Assembly (NCBI GenBank): GCA_965214415.1
Contig: CBDCBQ010000003.1
Location: forward strand, 3,844,001 to 3,908,000
Source: RH-AL1 sp965214415
Lineage (GTDB): Bacteria > Pseudomonadota > Alphaproteobacteria > Rhizobiales > Beijerinckiaceae
Direction: 5' to 3'
DNA: 64,000 nucleotides
Part shown: positions 35,369 through 44,107 of the stretch, piece by piece
Layout of the letters: each line of letters starts with the position of its first letter
Numbering within the stretch: position 1 is the stretch's first letter
Made by a program: the position numbers and the translations under genes
Notes under the pieces: model-generated
Databases searched by the model: none
The model's input: only the letters and a program-made list of their open reading frames with translations
Told to the model about the DNA's origin: nothing

Positions 35369-35515
35369 TTAGAAAATCTTGTAGTGGTTGAGAACCGCTA
35401 TCAACACCGTAATTGCAAGGGCAATTACTCCAATTATAAATCCCCATTTGCCAAAAAATTCATTGACACGCGTCTTTTTGGCAAGCGCGACCATCATTGA
35501 TTCGCTCGACTTCAT
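35369..35515 (-). CDS. Single-span membrane tail behind an in-frame TGA
   Basis: From ATG 35515 the frame gives 48 residues: a charged MKSSESMMVALAKKTRVNEF and one transmembrane helix (WGFIIGVIALAITVLIAVLN). The same frame is open up to the TGA that ends the 134-residue gene upstream, with NKRQEREAIYAALEG in between. It may therefore be the membrane-anchored end of that protein, separated by a stop mutation. AT-rich. Confidence 0.5.
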   Translation of the reverse strand: MKSSESMMVALAKKTRVNEFFGKWGFIIGVIALAITVLIAVLNHYKIF

Positions 35516-35596
35516 TCTGTTGAACTCTGATACCAATACAGGAAATTCGTCGCCTTCAAGAGCCGCGTAGATAGCTTCTCTTTCCTGTCTTTTATT

Positions 35597-36001
35597 TCAC
35601 GAGTTGCGAATGCGTTCTCTAATGTCAAGAGAACGGTTGACCAGAGCCGGAAAATCCTGGTAGACCTGCAAAATAGGGCCGTGACCTATATGCTTAATCA
35701 TTGCATCAAGATCAGCAGCTATTTTCGCCGAAGCAGCATCTACAGCATCGTGCCGGGCCCTTCGGCAATCGAATTTTGCTTCCTCAAGCAAAATCCTGAA
35801 TTGGTCTTTGGGGTCCGGCGAACCAGACGTCATTATATGCAACGCATCGACAATGCGCCGTCCGCCATACCTAAGCTCCTTAATGGCCGGGAAGACGATG
35901 TTGTGCAAAACCTGCTCAGCAATCTTTATGTCTTGCTCTGCTAGGTTCCACTGGTCCTGTATGTCTTTCAAAAGCTGTACATGATCTTCCGAAACATCCA
36001 T
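35597..36001 (-). CDS. Hypothetical helical protein in an AT-rich patch
   Basis: A 134-residue, highly charged and helical protein (MDVSEDHVQLLKDIQDQWNL, IAEQVLHNIVFPAIKELRYG, KAASAKIAADLDAMI-like C-terminal part). No family is recognised. It follows the next gene upstream with TAG-ATG directly abutting, so the two are co-translated. The TGA at 35597 is followed in frame by a further 70 codons ending in a membrane helix. Base composition is unlike the neighbouring core genes, a sign of transfer. Confidence 0.6.
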   Translation of the reverse strand: MDVSEDHVQLLKDIQDQWNLAEQDIKIAEQVLHNIVFPAIKELRYGGRRIVDALHIMTSGSPDPKDQFRILLEEAKFDCRRARHDAVDAASAKIAADLDAMIKHIGHGPILQVYQDFPALVNRSLDIRERIRNS

Positions 36002-36376
36002 CTACGCGGCTTTTCTCCGAAAAACTTTCCTCAGGCGTTTAGCTGCGCGATCCCCGTCTTTCGATAGAGCGGCAAGGCGGGTCTCATCGATTATGTTTCC
36101 GTTTTGTGCCTCAATGTTGTTTCGGGTATAATGAGAAATGATGTTGTCGGTCGCGCGGTCCTTGGCGGCCTGATAGTCTGCAAGGGTCAGCCAGCACCAA
36201 GTTCGCGTGAAAACGTTTGTCAAAGAGCACCTGTGGTTCCAGCCTCCCGACGCAACGCGGGTTGCGGAAAAGTTGATTCGCGTCAAAAGTTCCATCGCAT
36301 CGTTTAAGCCGCTCGCCAAGCGACTTTTTGGCAGGATTGTGGCAGACGACAGTAAATTGAGGTCCTTTGGCGGCAC
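36002..36376 (-). pseudogene. Hypothetical protein with a probable frameshift
   Basis: The C-terminal part of this frame (TLADYQAAKDRATDNIISHY, then DETRLAALSKDGDRAAKRLR) looks real. The N-terminal part looks real in another frame, which reads PQFTVVCHNPAKKSLGERL, then ANQLFRNPRCVGRLEPQVL and FDKRFHANLVLAD. The switch lies near 36190. A frameshift is therefore likely, and the true start is unclear because the second frame runs up to the prfC promoter. Family unknown. AT-rich like its partner downstream. Confidence 0.45.
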
Positions 36377-36465
36377 GGGTTAACGGACGTGTCGGAAGGC
36401 GCGATCGCCCGTCGCGCGCCCACAACCGTTGACAGGCCGCGGCCCCCGCGCCACCACCTCAGCCC

Positions 36466-38052
36466 ATGACCTCCTCCGCCACAACAGACCCCGTCGCCCG
36501 GCGGCGGACGTTCGCCATCATCTCGCACCCTGACGCCGGCAAGACGACGCTGACCGAAAAGCTGCTGCTGTTCGGCGGCGCGATCCAGCTCGCCGGCGAG
36601 GTGCGCGCCAAGGCGAACCGGCGGCAGACGCGGTCGGACTGGATGGGCATCGAGAAGGAGCGCGGCATCTCGGTCGTCACCTCGGTAATGACGTTCGAAT
36701 ACGGCGACTGCGTCTACAACCTGCTCGATACGCCCGGCCACGAGGACTTTTCCGAGGACACGTATCGCACGCTGACCGCCGTCGACTCCGCGATCATGGT
36801 GCTGGATGCCGCGCGCGGTATCGAGGCGCGCACGCGAAAGCTGTTCGAGGTGTGCCGGCTGCGCGATATCCCCATCGTCACCTTCATCAACAAGCTCGAC
36901 CGCGAGACGCGCGACCCGTTCGAGCTGCTCGACGAGATCGAGAAGACGCTGGCCCTCGATGTCGCGCCGATCACCTGGCCGCTCGGCCAGGGCCGGGGGT
37001 TCGTGGGCACCTACGATCTCGAAAAGAAGCTGGTGCGTCGGCTCGACCACGATGCCGAGGCCGTCGCCGTCTCCGGGCCGGACGACGCCTACATCGAGGG
37101 GCTGATGAAGCCGCAGGATTTCATCGAGACCGTGGAGCAGATCGAGCTGGCCGCGGACGGCCTGAAGAAGTTTGATCGCCAAGCGTTTCTGGAGGGACAC
37201 CTGACGCCGGTGTTCTTCGGCTCGGCGCTGCGCAATTTCGGCATTCGCGATCTCATCGACGCGCTGGCCGACTTCGCGCCGCCGCCGCATGGGCTCGAGG
37301 CCGCCTCGCGCACCGTCGACGCGCACGAGGGCAAGATGACCGGGTTCGTCTTCAAGATCCAGGCGAACATGGACAAGAACCACCGCGACCGCATCGCCTT
37401 CATGCGCATCTGCTCGGGCAAGCTGTCGCGCGGGATGAAGGCCAAGCTCGTGCGCACCGGCAAGACGATCGCGCTCAACGCGCCGCAGTTCTTCTTTGCC
37501 CAGGACCGCCAGCTCGCCGAGGAGGCCTGGCCCGGCGACGTCGTCGGCATTCCCAACCACGGCATGCTGCGCATCGGCGACACGCTCACCGAGGGCGAGG
37601 ATCTCGTCTTCCGCGGCGTGCCGTCGTTCGCCCCCGAGATCCTGCGCCGGGTGAAGATCGGCGACTCGATGAAGCAGAAGAAGCTGCGCGAGGCCTTGAG
37701 CCAGATGGCGGAGGAGGGGGTCGTCCAGCTCTTCATCCCCGCCGACGGCTCCGGCGCCCTGGTCGGCGTCGTCGGCGCGCTGCAATTGGACGTGCTGCTC
37801 GAACGCCTGAAGGCCGAGTACGGGCTGGAGGCCGGCTTCGAGATGAGCCGCTTCACGCTCTGCCGCTGGATCACCGGCGCGGCGCTCGAAATCGAGAAAT
37901 TCGCCCGCGCGCACGGGTCCTCCATGGCCGAGGACCTCGACGGCTCCCCCGTCTTCATGGCGCCGGCCGCCTGGGACCTCACCTACGAAGCCGAGCGCTG
38001 GCCCGCGATCGCCTTCGCCGACATCAAGGATTATCAGAAGGAGCATGTGTAA
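36466..38052 (+). CDS. prfC: Peptide chain release factor 3
   Basis: A 528-residue translational GTPase that recycles RF1/RF2 from the ribosome and takes part in quality control. The G1 loop HPDAGKTTLTEKLL is at residues 21-34. DWMGIEKERGISV is the switch region, DTPGHEDFSEDTYR is G3, and FINKLDRE is G4. The length and ending (DIKDYQKEHV) match RF3. The ATG at 36466 is the family start. The upstream gap is short and borders the AT-rich patch. Confidence 0.95.
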   Translation: MTSSATTDPVARRRTFAIISHPDAGKTTLTEKLLLFGGAIQLAGEVRAKANRRQTRSDWMGIEKERGISVVTSVMTFEYGDCVYNLLDTPGHEDFSEDTYRTLTAVDSAIMVLDAARGIEARTRKLFEVCRLRDIPIVTFINKLDRETRDPFELLDEIEKTLALDVAPITWPLGQGRGFVGTYDLEKKLVRRLDHDAEAVAVSGPDDAYIEGLMKPQDFIETVEQIELAADGLKKFDRQAFLEGHLTPVFFGSALRNFGIRDLIDALADFAPPPHGLEAASRTVDAHEGKMTGFVFKIQANMDKNHRDRIAFMRICSGKLSRGMKAKLVRTGKTIALNAPQFFFAQDRQLAEEAWPGDVVGIPNHGMLRIGDTLTEGEDLVFRGVPSFAPEILRRVKIGDSMKQKKLREALSQMAEEGVVQLFIPADGSGALVGVVGALQLDVLLERLKAEYGLEAGFEMSRFTLCRWITGAALEIEKFARAHGSSMAEDLDGSPVFMAPAAWDLTYEAERWPAIAFADIKDYQKEHV

Positions 38053-38185
38053 GGAAAAGATGTTGCTCGGAGCCCTCCTATGGTTCGCTCGAAAGTGACC
38101 TCAAAGAACGCTGGTCTTCGGCCATGGCGGCAACGGCCCGGACGTCCGGATCGCAGCCACGCCGGTGACCGTCATTCGGCGACCG

Positions 38186-38533
38186 TCATTTCGGCGCCCG
38201 CGCCTTCGGCGTCCTCACGGCCGGCATGGGTAGCGCCGCCGCCGAGATCCGGACGAGCTCGGACAGCCACTCCGCGTCCTCCCATGCCTCGCCGGGGATG
38301 CGGAAGCAGGGTTTCGCGCTCGGGTAGGGCGGGGCCTCGGTGACGGCGCCGAGGTAGGCGCGCGCGGCCGGCGTCGGGTTCAGGTAAAGCTGCTCGTCGC
38401 AGATCAGCGCGACCAGCTTGCCGTCGCAGTAGAGCGCGTATTCGCCGAACATCTTCTTGGCGGTGACATGCCCGGCTCCTGCCGCCTGCTCGAGGATCAG
38501 GTCGACGATGCTCTGCTTGGTCGCCATTGCCAT
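38186..38533 (-). CDS. TfoX N-terminal domain protein
   Basis: A 115-residue protein with VTAKKMFGEYALYCDGKLVA and ICDEQLYLNPT, the TfoX_N fold (KMFGEY-x-LY-x-DGK). In gamma-proteobacteria TfoX is a competence regulator; stand-alone TfoX_N proteins elsewhere have unclear roles. The C-terminal TfoX_C domain is absent. The ATG at 38533 gives a compact protein. Confidence 0.85.
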   Translation of the reverse strand: MAMATKQSIVDLILEQAAGAGHVTAKKMFGEYALYCDGKLVALICDEQLYLNPTPAARAYLGAVTEAPPYPSAKPCFRIPGEAWEDAEWLSELVRISAAALPMPAVRTPKARAPK

Positions 38534-38622
38534 GCTCGTCCGCGATTTCGCGAGGGCCAAACCGTACCACGTCGGCCGCCGAGCGGCATCTGCCGGCGCC
38601 GTGCTCGCCCGGGGGCGACAGG

Positions 38623-39186
38623 TCAAGCCGGCAGAAGACCGGCCGCGCGATAGCCTTCGATCATTTCGTCGAAGAGATCGATATCGGCGCGGCTCCTCGC
38701 GAGAAGCTGAGCGCCGACGACAGCGGCGAAGATCGCGCGCGCCCGCCGCTCGGTCTCCTCGGGATCCACCAGCGCCGCCGCGGCCAGGACCTTGCTCAGC
38801 CACGCGACGTTCACATCGGCGAAAATCTGAATCTCCGTCTTCACCGGGTCCGGCAGGTCGTCGTGTTCGGCTGCCATGAAGCTGCACAGGCATAGGCGAT
38901 TGCCACGTTCGAGCGACGTGCGAAACATGCCGGGATATCGGCGCAGACACTGGAGCGGATCCGAGGTCGCGACCAGCATGGTCTCCAAAACGGCCGCCGT
39001 GTCCTCCCAGTAGCGCCGCGCGACAGCCGCACCGAGATCGGCCTTGCTCGGGAAATAATAGTGTATGCTCGCGCTCTTGATGCCCACGTCCTTGGCGAGA
39101 TCGCGAAAGTTCAGACCGCCGTAGCCATGCGCCTGGGCGGTGATTTTCGCGGCCGCCAAAATGGCCTCCCTGGAATTCGAGCTCAT
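38623..39186 (-). CDS. TetR-family regulator divergent from a GST gene
   Basis: A 187-residue regulator with a helix-turn-helix (FRDLAKDVGIKSASIHYYFP) and a C-terminal ligand domain with CLCSFMAAEHDDLP and GAQLLARSRADIDLF. This resembles TetR proteins related to YxaF/LmrA-type repressors that respond to aromatic or quinone-like compounds. It faces a glutathione S-transferase gene, its likely target. The ATG at 39186 is chosen over 39321, which would read through the operator. Confidence 0.87.
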   Translation of the reverse strand: MSSNSREAILAAAKITAQAHGYGGLNFRDLAKDVGIKSASIHYYFPSKADLGAAVARRYWEDTAAVLETMLVATSDPLQCLRRYPGMFRTSLERGNRLCLCSFMAAEHDDLPDPVKTEIQIFADVNVAWLSKVLAAAALVDPEETERRARAIFAAVVGAQLLARSRADIDLFDEMIEGYRAAGLLPA

Positions 39187-39260
39187 CCCGCTGCCCGCCG
39201 ACAACCGTCTACCATGTGCCAGATAGGCTTTGACCTCGCAGACCAGAAGCCCTAATCTGC

Positions 39261-39278
39261 CTATCAAGTGACAGGTAG
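39261..39278. promoter_or_regulatory. Candidate TetR operator in the divergent promoter
   Basis: CTATCAAGTGACAGGTAG is an imperfect palindrome (CTATC / GGTAG arms) 8 bases before the GST start. A related CAGATAGG lies 40 bases upstream. It is well placed to block the GST promoter when bound by the divergent TetR protein. Confidence 0.5.
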
Positions 39279-39286
39279 GTACTGAG

Positions 39287-39988
39287 ATGGCTTCAGATAG
39301 CGACAGGTTCGATGCCGCCACCCCGGCGATGATGACGATCCATGATTGGCCGACCGGCCCCTACCCGGCGCGCGTCCGCATTGCCCTCGCCGAGCTGGAC
39401 CTGCGATCGCGCGTGCGGTTCGTGGCGGTCGATCTCTGGAAGGGCGAGCACAAGACGGCCGCGTTCCTGGCCAAGAATTATTCGGGCACGCTGCCCGTCC
39501 TCGAGCTTGAGGACGGGACCCTCATCGCCGAGTGCACGGCCATCACCGAGTACCTCGACGCGCTCGATGGCGCGCCGACGCTCACCGGCCGGACGCCGCG
39601 CGAAAAGGGCTTGATCCACATGATGAGCAAGCGCGCCGAACTCGAGCTGCTCGACGCCGTCAGCGTGTATTTCCACCATGCCACCCCTGGGCTGGGGCCC
39701 GACGTCGAGATCTACCAGAATGCCGAGTGGGGGTTCCGCCAGCGCGACAAGGCTCTGAAGGGAATGCGCTATTTCGACGCCATCCTGAAGCATCAGCCGT
39801 TCGTCGCCGGCGAGGTCTTCACGATGGCCGATATCACAATGATCGGCGGGTTGATCTTCGCGGGGCTCTTGAAGCTGCCGATGCCCGCGGAGTGCGAGGC
39901 GCTTCAGGCTTGGTACGCGCGGATGGCGGAGCGTCCCAGCGTGAAGCACAGGATCACGATGTCGGAGCCGGTGGCGGCGGCCGTCTGA
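39287..39988 (+). CDS. Glutathione S-transferase
   Basis: A 233-residue cytosolic GST. The N-terminal thioredoxin fold has PTGPYPARVRIALAELDL in the substrate position, the cis-Pro in GTLPVLELEDGT, and the glutathione-binding ECTAITEYLD. The all-helical C-terminal domain includes PFVAGEVFTMADITMIGGL with the conserved capping motif. It probably detoxifies an electrophile that is sensed by the divergent TetR. The substrate is unknown. Confidence 0.9.
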   Translation: MASDSDRFDAATPAMMTIHDWPTGPYPARVRIALAELDLRSRVRFVAVDLWKGEHKTAAFLAKNYSGTLPVLELEDGTLIAECTAITEYLDALDGAPTLTGRTPREKGLIHMMSKRAELELLDAVSVYFHHATPGLGPDVEIYQNAEWGFRQRDKALKGMRYFDAILKHQPFVAGEVFTMADITMIGGLIFAGLLKLPMPAECEALQAWYARMAERPSVKHRITMSEPVAAAV

Positions 39989-40195
39989 ACTGGTGTCTGG
40001 ATCGGCGCGAATAGCGAGCGCGAGGGACTGGAAACGAGCGGCTTTTCGTCGGGCCGCGGGAGGCCTTGGGACATGTCGTCCTTTGCGTGATGCGTATGTC
40101 GAGCAGGCCTCTGTCGACCAAAGACGTATTTCCGCGACGCAGATTGGCCGATATTGGAGACTCGCGCACTCGACTTATTTGTAAAGAAGTTTGAT

Positions 40196-41392
40196 ATGAA
40201 ACGTCTAATCGTGTGCTGCGACGGCACGTGGAACGCGGCCGACAGCGCTGTCGGCGCCGAGACGAATGTGTTTCGCCTCGCCAAGGCGATCCACGCCACG
40301 CACGGTGCGACTGGCACGCAACAAATCGTGCTCTATTTGCGTGGCGTTGGCACTACTGGGCTCAAGATAGGCGATCTCATTCAAGGTGCATTCGGCTACG
40401 GCATCGACGATAACATCCGCTCGGCCTACATGTTTCTTGCGCAGAATTACGAGACCGACGACAAGATCTTCCTGTTCGGCTTCTCACGAGGCGCCTATAC
40501 GGCACGCAGCCTCGTCGGCTTCATCCATCTAGCCGGCCTGCTGAAGCGGGGGTCCCTTGGTGACATCCATTCCGCTTGGGCGTTCTATCGCCAGAAGGGC
40601 GTCGCGACGAAGCAGGCGCCGAAGCCCGCGGTGGACACCGTCCACGCTGGCGTCGCGATCAAGTTTCTCGGCGTGTGGGACACTGTCGGCGCGCTCGGCA
40701 TACCGGGCTCGCTATTCAGCGATTTCGATGCGGAGAGCTTCGGATTTCATAGCACCGACGCTTCGCCGATCGTCCATCACGGGTGCCAGGCGCTCGCCAT
40801 CGACGAACACCGCGATGCTTTCGTGCCGACGCTCTGGACGGGCACCCTGCCGACAGGGACGACGATCGATCAGACTTGGTTCGCCGGCGTCCATTCGGAT
40901 GTCGGTGGCGGTTATCATTCCCGCGCGCTGGCAGACATTCCGTTGAGCTGGATGACCGAGCATGCCGCGGGTGACAAGCTGGAGATCGACTGGCACAGCT
41001 TGGCGGCACTCACGACGTCCGCGGACCCGCACGCCGCGACCCACGAGTCCCGCACCGGTGTCTTCATGGTGGACAAGCTGAGGCCAACTTGGCGCGAGGT
41101 CTGCCAGAAGCCGTTCCAGGTGCTCTTCTACGAACGTCTGTACGCGCCGATGGACACGAACCAAAACCGGCTCAAGACGATCAACGAGAAGATTCATGCC
41201 AGCGTGATCGAGCGCTTCAACACGCTGTCGCAGCTCTGCGACGACGACGCCACCGGTGCTGCCTCCAGCGCGATCTACGAGCCGAAGAGCATCGACATCT
41301 TTACCGGCCCGAACCGTGCGTTCGCGCCGGATACGCCGATCGACAGCTTCGCTTGGCCGATGCCGGGTCCCGCCGCGGCCCCATCAGCGTAG
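40196..41392 (+). CDS. DUF2235 alpha/beta hydrolase (Tle1 phospholipase-like)
   Basis: A 398-residue protein starting MKRLIVCCDGTWNAADSA, with YLRGVGTTGL, the nucleophile elbow IFLFGFSRGAYTAR (Ser near 99), FLGVWDTVGALGIP and WFAGVHSDVGGGY. These are the DUF2235/T6SS Tle1 signatures; the catalytic triad would be the Ser, the Asp in VWDTVG and a C-terminal His. Tle1 proteins are membrane-attacking phospholipases. No VgrG or immunity gene is next to it, so a housekeeping or orphan role is equally possible. It converges on the acyl-CoA dehydrogenase gene with a 9-base overlap. Confidence 0.87.
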   Translation: MKRLIVCCDGTWNAADSAVGAETNVFRLAKAIHATHGATGTQQIVLYLRGVGTTGLKIGDLIQGAFGYGIDDNIRSAYMFLAQNYETDDKIFLFGFSRGAYTARSLVGFIHLAGLLKRGSLGDIHSAWAFYRQKGVATKQAPKPAVDTVHAGVAIKFLGVWDTVGALGIPGSLFSDFDAESFGFHSTDASPIVHHGCQALAIDEHRDAFVPTLWTGTLPTGTTIDQTWFAGVHSDVGGGYHSRALADIPLSWMTEHAAGDKLEIDWHSLAALTTSADPHAATHESRTGVFMVDKLRPTWREVCQKPFQVLFYERLYAPMDTNQNRLKTINEKIHASVIERFNTLSQLCDDDATGAASSAIYEPKSIDIFTGPNRAFAPDTPIDSFAWPMPGPAAAPSA

Positions 41393-42595
41393 CGACGTCG
41401 GCACGCCGCTCATCAGCGTCGTCGCGGCGATGTTGGCGAGGATCCGCTCGTTGTGCACCATGATCGGCGCGGAGAGCACGTCGCGCAGGTGGCGGCCCAG
41501 GCCGAACTCGCCGTCGTTGCGGTAGCCGGCGAGGCCACAGGCGCGCATCGCCGCGGTCACGGTGGCGACCGCGCGCTCGGACACGTCCACCTTGAACAGG
41601 TTGAGCGCGGCCTGCGTCTCGAGGGTGGTCAGCGCGCCCTCGTCGTCGGCGATCTGCTCGACGCGGGCCAGCATGGCGGCGACGACGCCACGCAGGCCGA
41701 GCAGGTTGGCGGTGGCTTCCGTGGCGCGCGGGGCGCCGGGCGGCATCTGCCCGCCGGCCTTGCGCGCCGCGGTGCGTACGAACATCTGCGCGCGCGACAC
41801 CGCCGCGGCGGCGATGCCGGTCCAGGCCGCGGCCCACACGCAATGCGAGACCGGCACCATCGTCCGCGGATGGATCTTGTCGTAGCCGACCGGCAGGATC
41901 TGCTCCTCGCCGGCCTCCGCCGCGAGCGAGAAGCCGGCGCTCCGCGTGCCGCGCATGCCCAGCGTGTCCCAGCCACCCGTGGGCGTCAGCCGGTAATCCT
42001 CCTTCATGAAGACGACGAGCGCCTGATCGCCGGCGCCGGCTTCGGCGTCGCGTCGGGCCGTGGTGACGATGCCGTCGGCCTCGGCGCCGTAGGACATCAC
42101 GGTGGCGGCGCGCGCGAAGGCGAGCCGGCCGCCGTCACGCACGAGCGGGGAGACGCTCGCGCGCACATTGCCGCCGCCCTGGCCCTCGGTCGTCGAGGAC
42201 GCGAGCAGCAGGTTCTCCGCCGCGACGCGCCGCAGCATCGCACGATGCCACTCGCTACCCGTATGGTGGCGAACCACGCAGGCGAGCGCCGCCTGGTGCA
42301 TGGCGACGATCATCGCGGTCGAGGCGCAGGCCTGGCCGAGCGTGTAGCAGATGTCGGCGACCTCGCTGAGCGTGGCGCCGCCGCCGCCGAGCTCGCGCGG
42401 GATCAGGAGGGCCATCAAACCGTTGGCGCGGGCCGCGCTGATCGCCGCGTGCGGAAACGCGGCGTCGCGATCGACCTCGACGGCGTGTGCGGCCGCGATG
42501 TCGGCGACGGCCTGCGCCCGCGTCTCGAGGGTGATGGCGCGTTCGCCGACCGGCTCCACCGTGCGAAGGTCGCGGTTCACGTCTCGCAAGCTCAT
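41384..42595 (-). CDS. Acyl-CoA dehydrogenase family protein
   Basis: A 403-residue flavoprotein of the acyl-CoA dehydrogenase fold. It has GLMALLIPRELGGGGATLSE, the flavin-contact stretch ASSTTEGQGGG, WDTLGMRGTRSAGF, and a helical C-terminal domain with AMRACGLAGYRNDGEFGLGRHLRD where the family usually has GGxGY. The Gly-rich segment is altered, and I could not place the catalytic base with certainty. It may act on an acyl-ACP or acyl-CoA. It diverges from a gene for a free-standing acyl carrier protein, and the shared AT-rich promoter suggests one system. The ATG at 42595 avoids an AT-rich head. Confidence 0.82.
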   Translation of the reverse strand: MSLRDVNRDLRTVEPVGERAITLETRAQAVADIAAAHAVEVDRDAAFPHAAISAARANGLMALLIPRELGGGGATLSEVADICYTLGQACASTAMIVAMHQAALACVVRHHTGSEWHRAMLRRVAAENLLLASSTTEGQGGGNVRASVSPLVRDGGRLAFARAATVMSYGAEADGIVTTARRDAEAGAGDQALVVFMKEDYRLTPTGGWDTLGMRGTRSAGFSLAAEAGEEQILPVGYDKIHPRTMVPVSHCVWAAAWTGIAAAAVSRAQMFVRTAARKAGGQMPPGAPRATEATANLLGLRGVVAAMLARVEQIADDEGALTTLETQAALNLFKVDVSERAVATVTAAMRACGLAGYRNDGEFGLGRHLRDVLSAPIMVHNERILANIAATTLMSGVPTSLR

Positions 42596-42873
42596 GACGG
42601 GTCCGCCTCCCAATGCAATAAAACAAGGCTCTATATCATTCGAATTATATTCAAATCCACAAGACTCTCGCGCTGGGATAACGATGTCGTGGTAAATTTT
42701 CCGTTGAAGTGACACCGAGGAGATTATTAAATTAAACGGAGCACTCGAATTAACTTGCGCTGCCGCGGCGATTGCAGGATTTCGAAGCTGTAGCCGCCAC
42801 GGTCGGCCGGAGCCTATCGACGCATTGACGCTTCGGACCGTGCTGACTTCTGGGTTACGATCTGGAGCGTCTC
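42596..42873. promoter_or_regulatory. AT-rich divergent promoter region of the acyl carrier cluster
   Basis: This 278-base gap is strikingly AT-rich against its flanks. It contains ATTCGAAT followed by ATTCAAAT and, further on, CTCGAATTAA, which may be repeated operator half-sites. It should drive the dehydrogenase gene on one side and the ACP operon on the other. Confidence 0.45.
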
Positions 42874-43119
42874 ATGTTGCATGTCTCGAAGGAGGATCTC
42901 GTGGCGGGCGTCGTCAGGCAGATCGCGGCGCAGCACGATGTCAGGGCGGAGATCGGCGCGGCCGATTCGCTCGTCGACCGCGGCATGACCTCGATGGCGA
43001 TGGTCGACCTCATGCTGGCCATCGAGGCCACGTTCGACGTGACGATCCCGCAGCGAGAGCTGACACCCGCGAACTTTCAATCGATCAAGAGCCTGTCGCG
43101 GCTCCTCGAACGCTTGTAG
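42874..43119 (+). CDS. Acyl carrier protein (free-standing, cluster-specific)
   Basis: An 81-residue acidic protein with the four-helix carrier fold. The phosphopantetheine attachment Ser is Ser40 in DRGMTSMAMVDLMLAIE; most carriers have DSL where this one has TSM, and it is not the housekeeping fatty-acid ACP. ELTPANFQSIKSLSRLLERL is the usual C-terminal helix. Neighbours are an acyl-CoA dehydrogenase, an acyltransferase and an acyl-activating enzyme, so it probably holds the acyl chain during tailoring and transfer. A phosphopantetheinyl transferase must come from elsewhere. Confidence 0.87.
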   Translation: MLHVSKEDLVAGVVRQIAAQHDVRAEIGAADSLVDRGMTSMAMVDLMLAIEATFDVTIPQRELTPANFQSIKSLSRLLERL

Positions 43120-43153
43120 GCTGCCGCGACTGGGACGAGACGAGGAGCGCGCT

Positions 43154-44107
43154 GTGCTGTCGAGCGGTGAAACAGTTTCACCCCCCACGGATGGATCGGC
43201 GAATTCCGATACGCCGCCGACGCATCGCACGTCCACGCTCGTCGAGACGGCGCCTTCGCGGTCACCCCGCGCGAGACCGGCGCTCGTCTGCCGCCAGATC
43301 CGCGACGACGACCTCGATGGAGCCGTGGCCTGCCTCGCGCGCGGCTTTCCCGAGCGAACCGCCGCCTACTGGCGCCGCGCCTTCCTGCGATTGCGCGATC
43401 GCCATGTGCCGGACGGCCGTCCGCGCTACGGCTATGTGATGATGGCGGATGACGTCGCGGTTGGGATCGTGCTGCTGATCTACGCGCTGACGGACGAGGG
43501 CTCGATCCGCGCCAACGTGTCGAGCTGGTTCGTCGATCCGGCCTATCGCGCCTTCTCCGGCATGCTGCTCGCCGCCCCGATGCGAGCCAAGGACGTGACC
43601 TTCGTCAACATCTCGCCCGCGCCGACGACGATCGAGACGATCACGGCGCAGGGCTTTTCGCGCTACGTCGGGGGCACCTACCACGCGCTCGCCGCGCTCT
43701 CGCGCCGCGCCCCGGGGGCGCGCGTCCGCGCCATCCTCTCCAACACGGCCGGGGCGACGCCGCTGCTCGCAGAGCACGCCGCCTGCGGCTGCATCAGCCT
43801 CGAGGTTGTCGCGGGCGGGCAGGCGCATCCCTTCGTGTTCGTTCCGTTTCGCAGCGTCCGCAACCGCATCCCGAGCGCGCAGCTCGTCTATTGCAGGGCG
43901 ATCGACGAGTTTGTGCGTTTCGCCGGCCCCCTCGGACGCCATCTCGCGCGGCTCGGGTTTCCAGCCGTGATGATCGACGCCAATGGACCGATCGCGGGTC
44001 TCCGCGGGCGCTATGTCGCCGATCGGAGAGTCAAATATTATCGGGGCCCGACGGTGCCGCGCCTGGGCGACCTCAGCGCCACCGAACTCGTCTATCTCGG
44101 CCCGTGA
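43154..44107 (+). CDS. GNAT-like acyltransferase of the acyl carrier cluster
   Basis: A 317-residue protein. After a ~45-residue flexible head, a GNAT-like core is visible: VCRQIRDDDLDGAVACLARG, YVMMADDVAVGIVLLIYALT, a strand-turn SSWFVDPAYRAFSGMLLAAP, and PAPTTIETITAQGFSRYVGG. GNAT proteins transfer an acyl group to an amine or hydroxyl. Its place 34 bases after the ACP gene, and overlapping the next gene at TGATG, suggests it takes an acyl chain from the ACP. Similarity is fold-level only; the acceptor is unknown. Confidence 0.7.
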   Translation: MLSSGETVSPPTDGSANSDTPPTHRTSTLVETAPSRSPRARPALVCRQIRDDDLDGAVACLARGFPERTAAYWRRAFLRLRDRHVPDGRPRYGYVMMADDVAVGIVLLIYALTDEGSIRANVSSWFVDPAYRAFSGMLLAAPMRAKDVTFVNISPAPTTIETITAQGFSRYVGGTYHALAALSRRAPGARVRAILSNTAGATPLLAEHAACGCISLEVVAGGQAHPFVFVPFRSVRNRIPSAQLVYCRAIDEFVRFAGPLGRHLARLGFPAVMIDANGPIAGLRGRYVADRRVKYYRGPTVPRLGDLSATELVYLGP

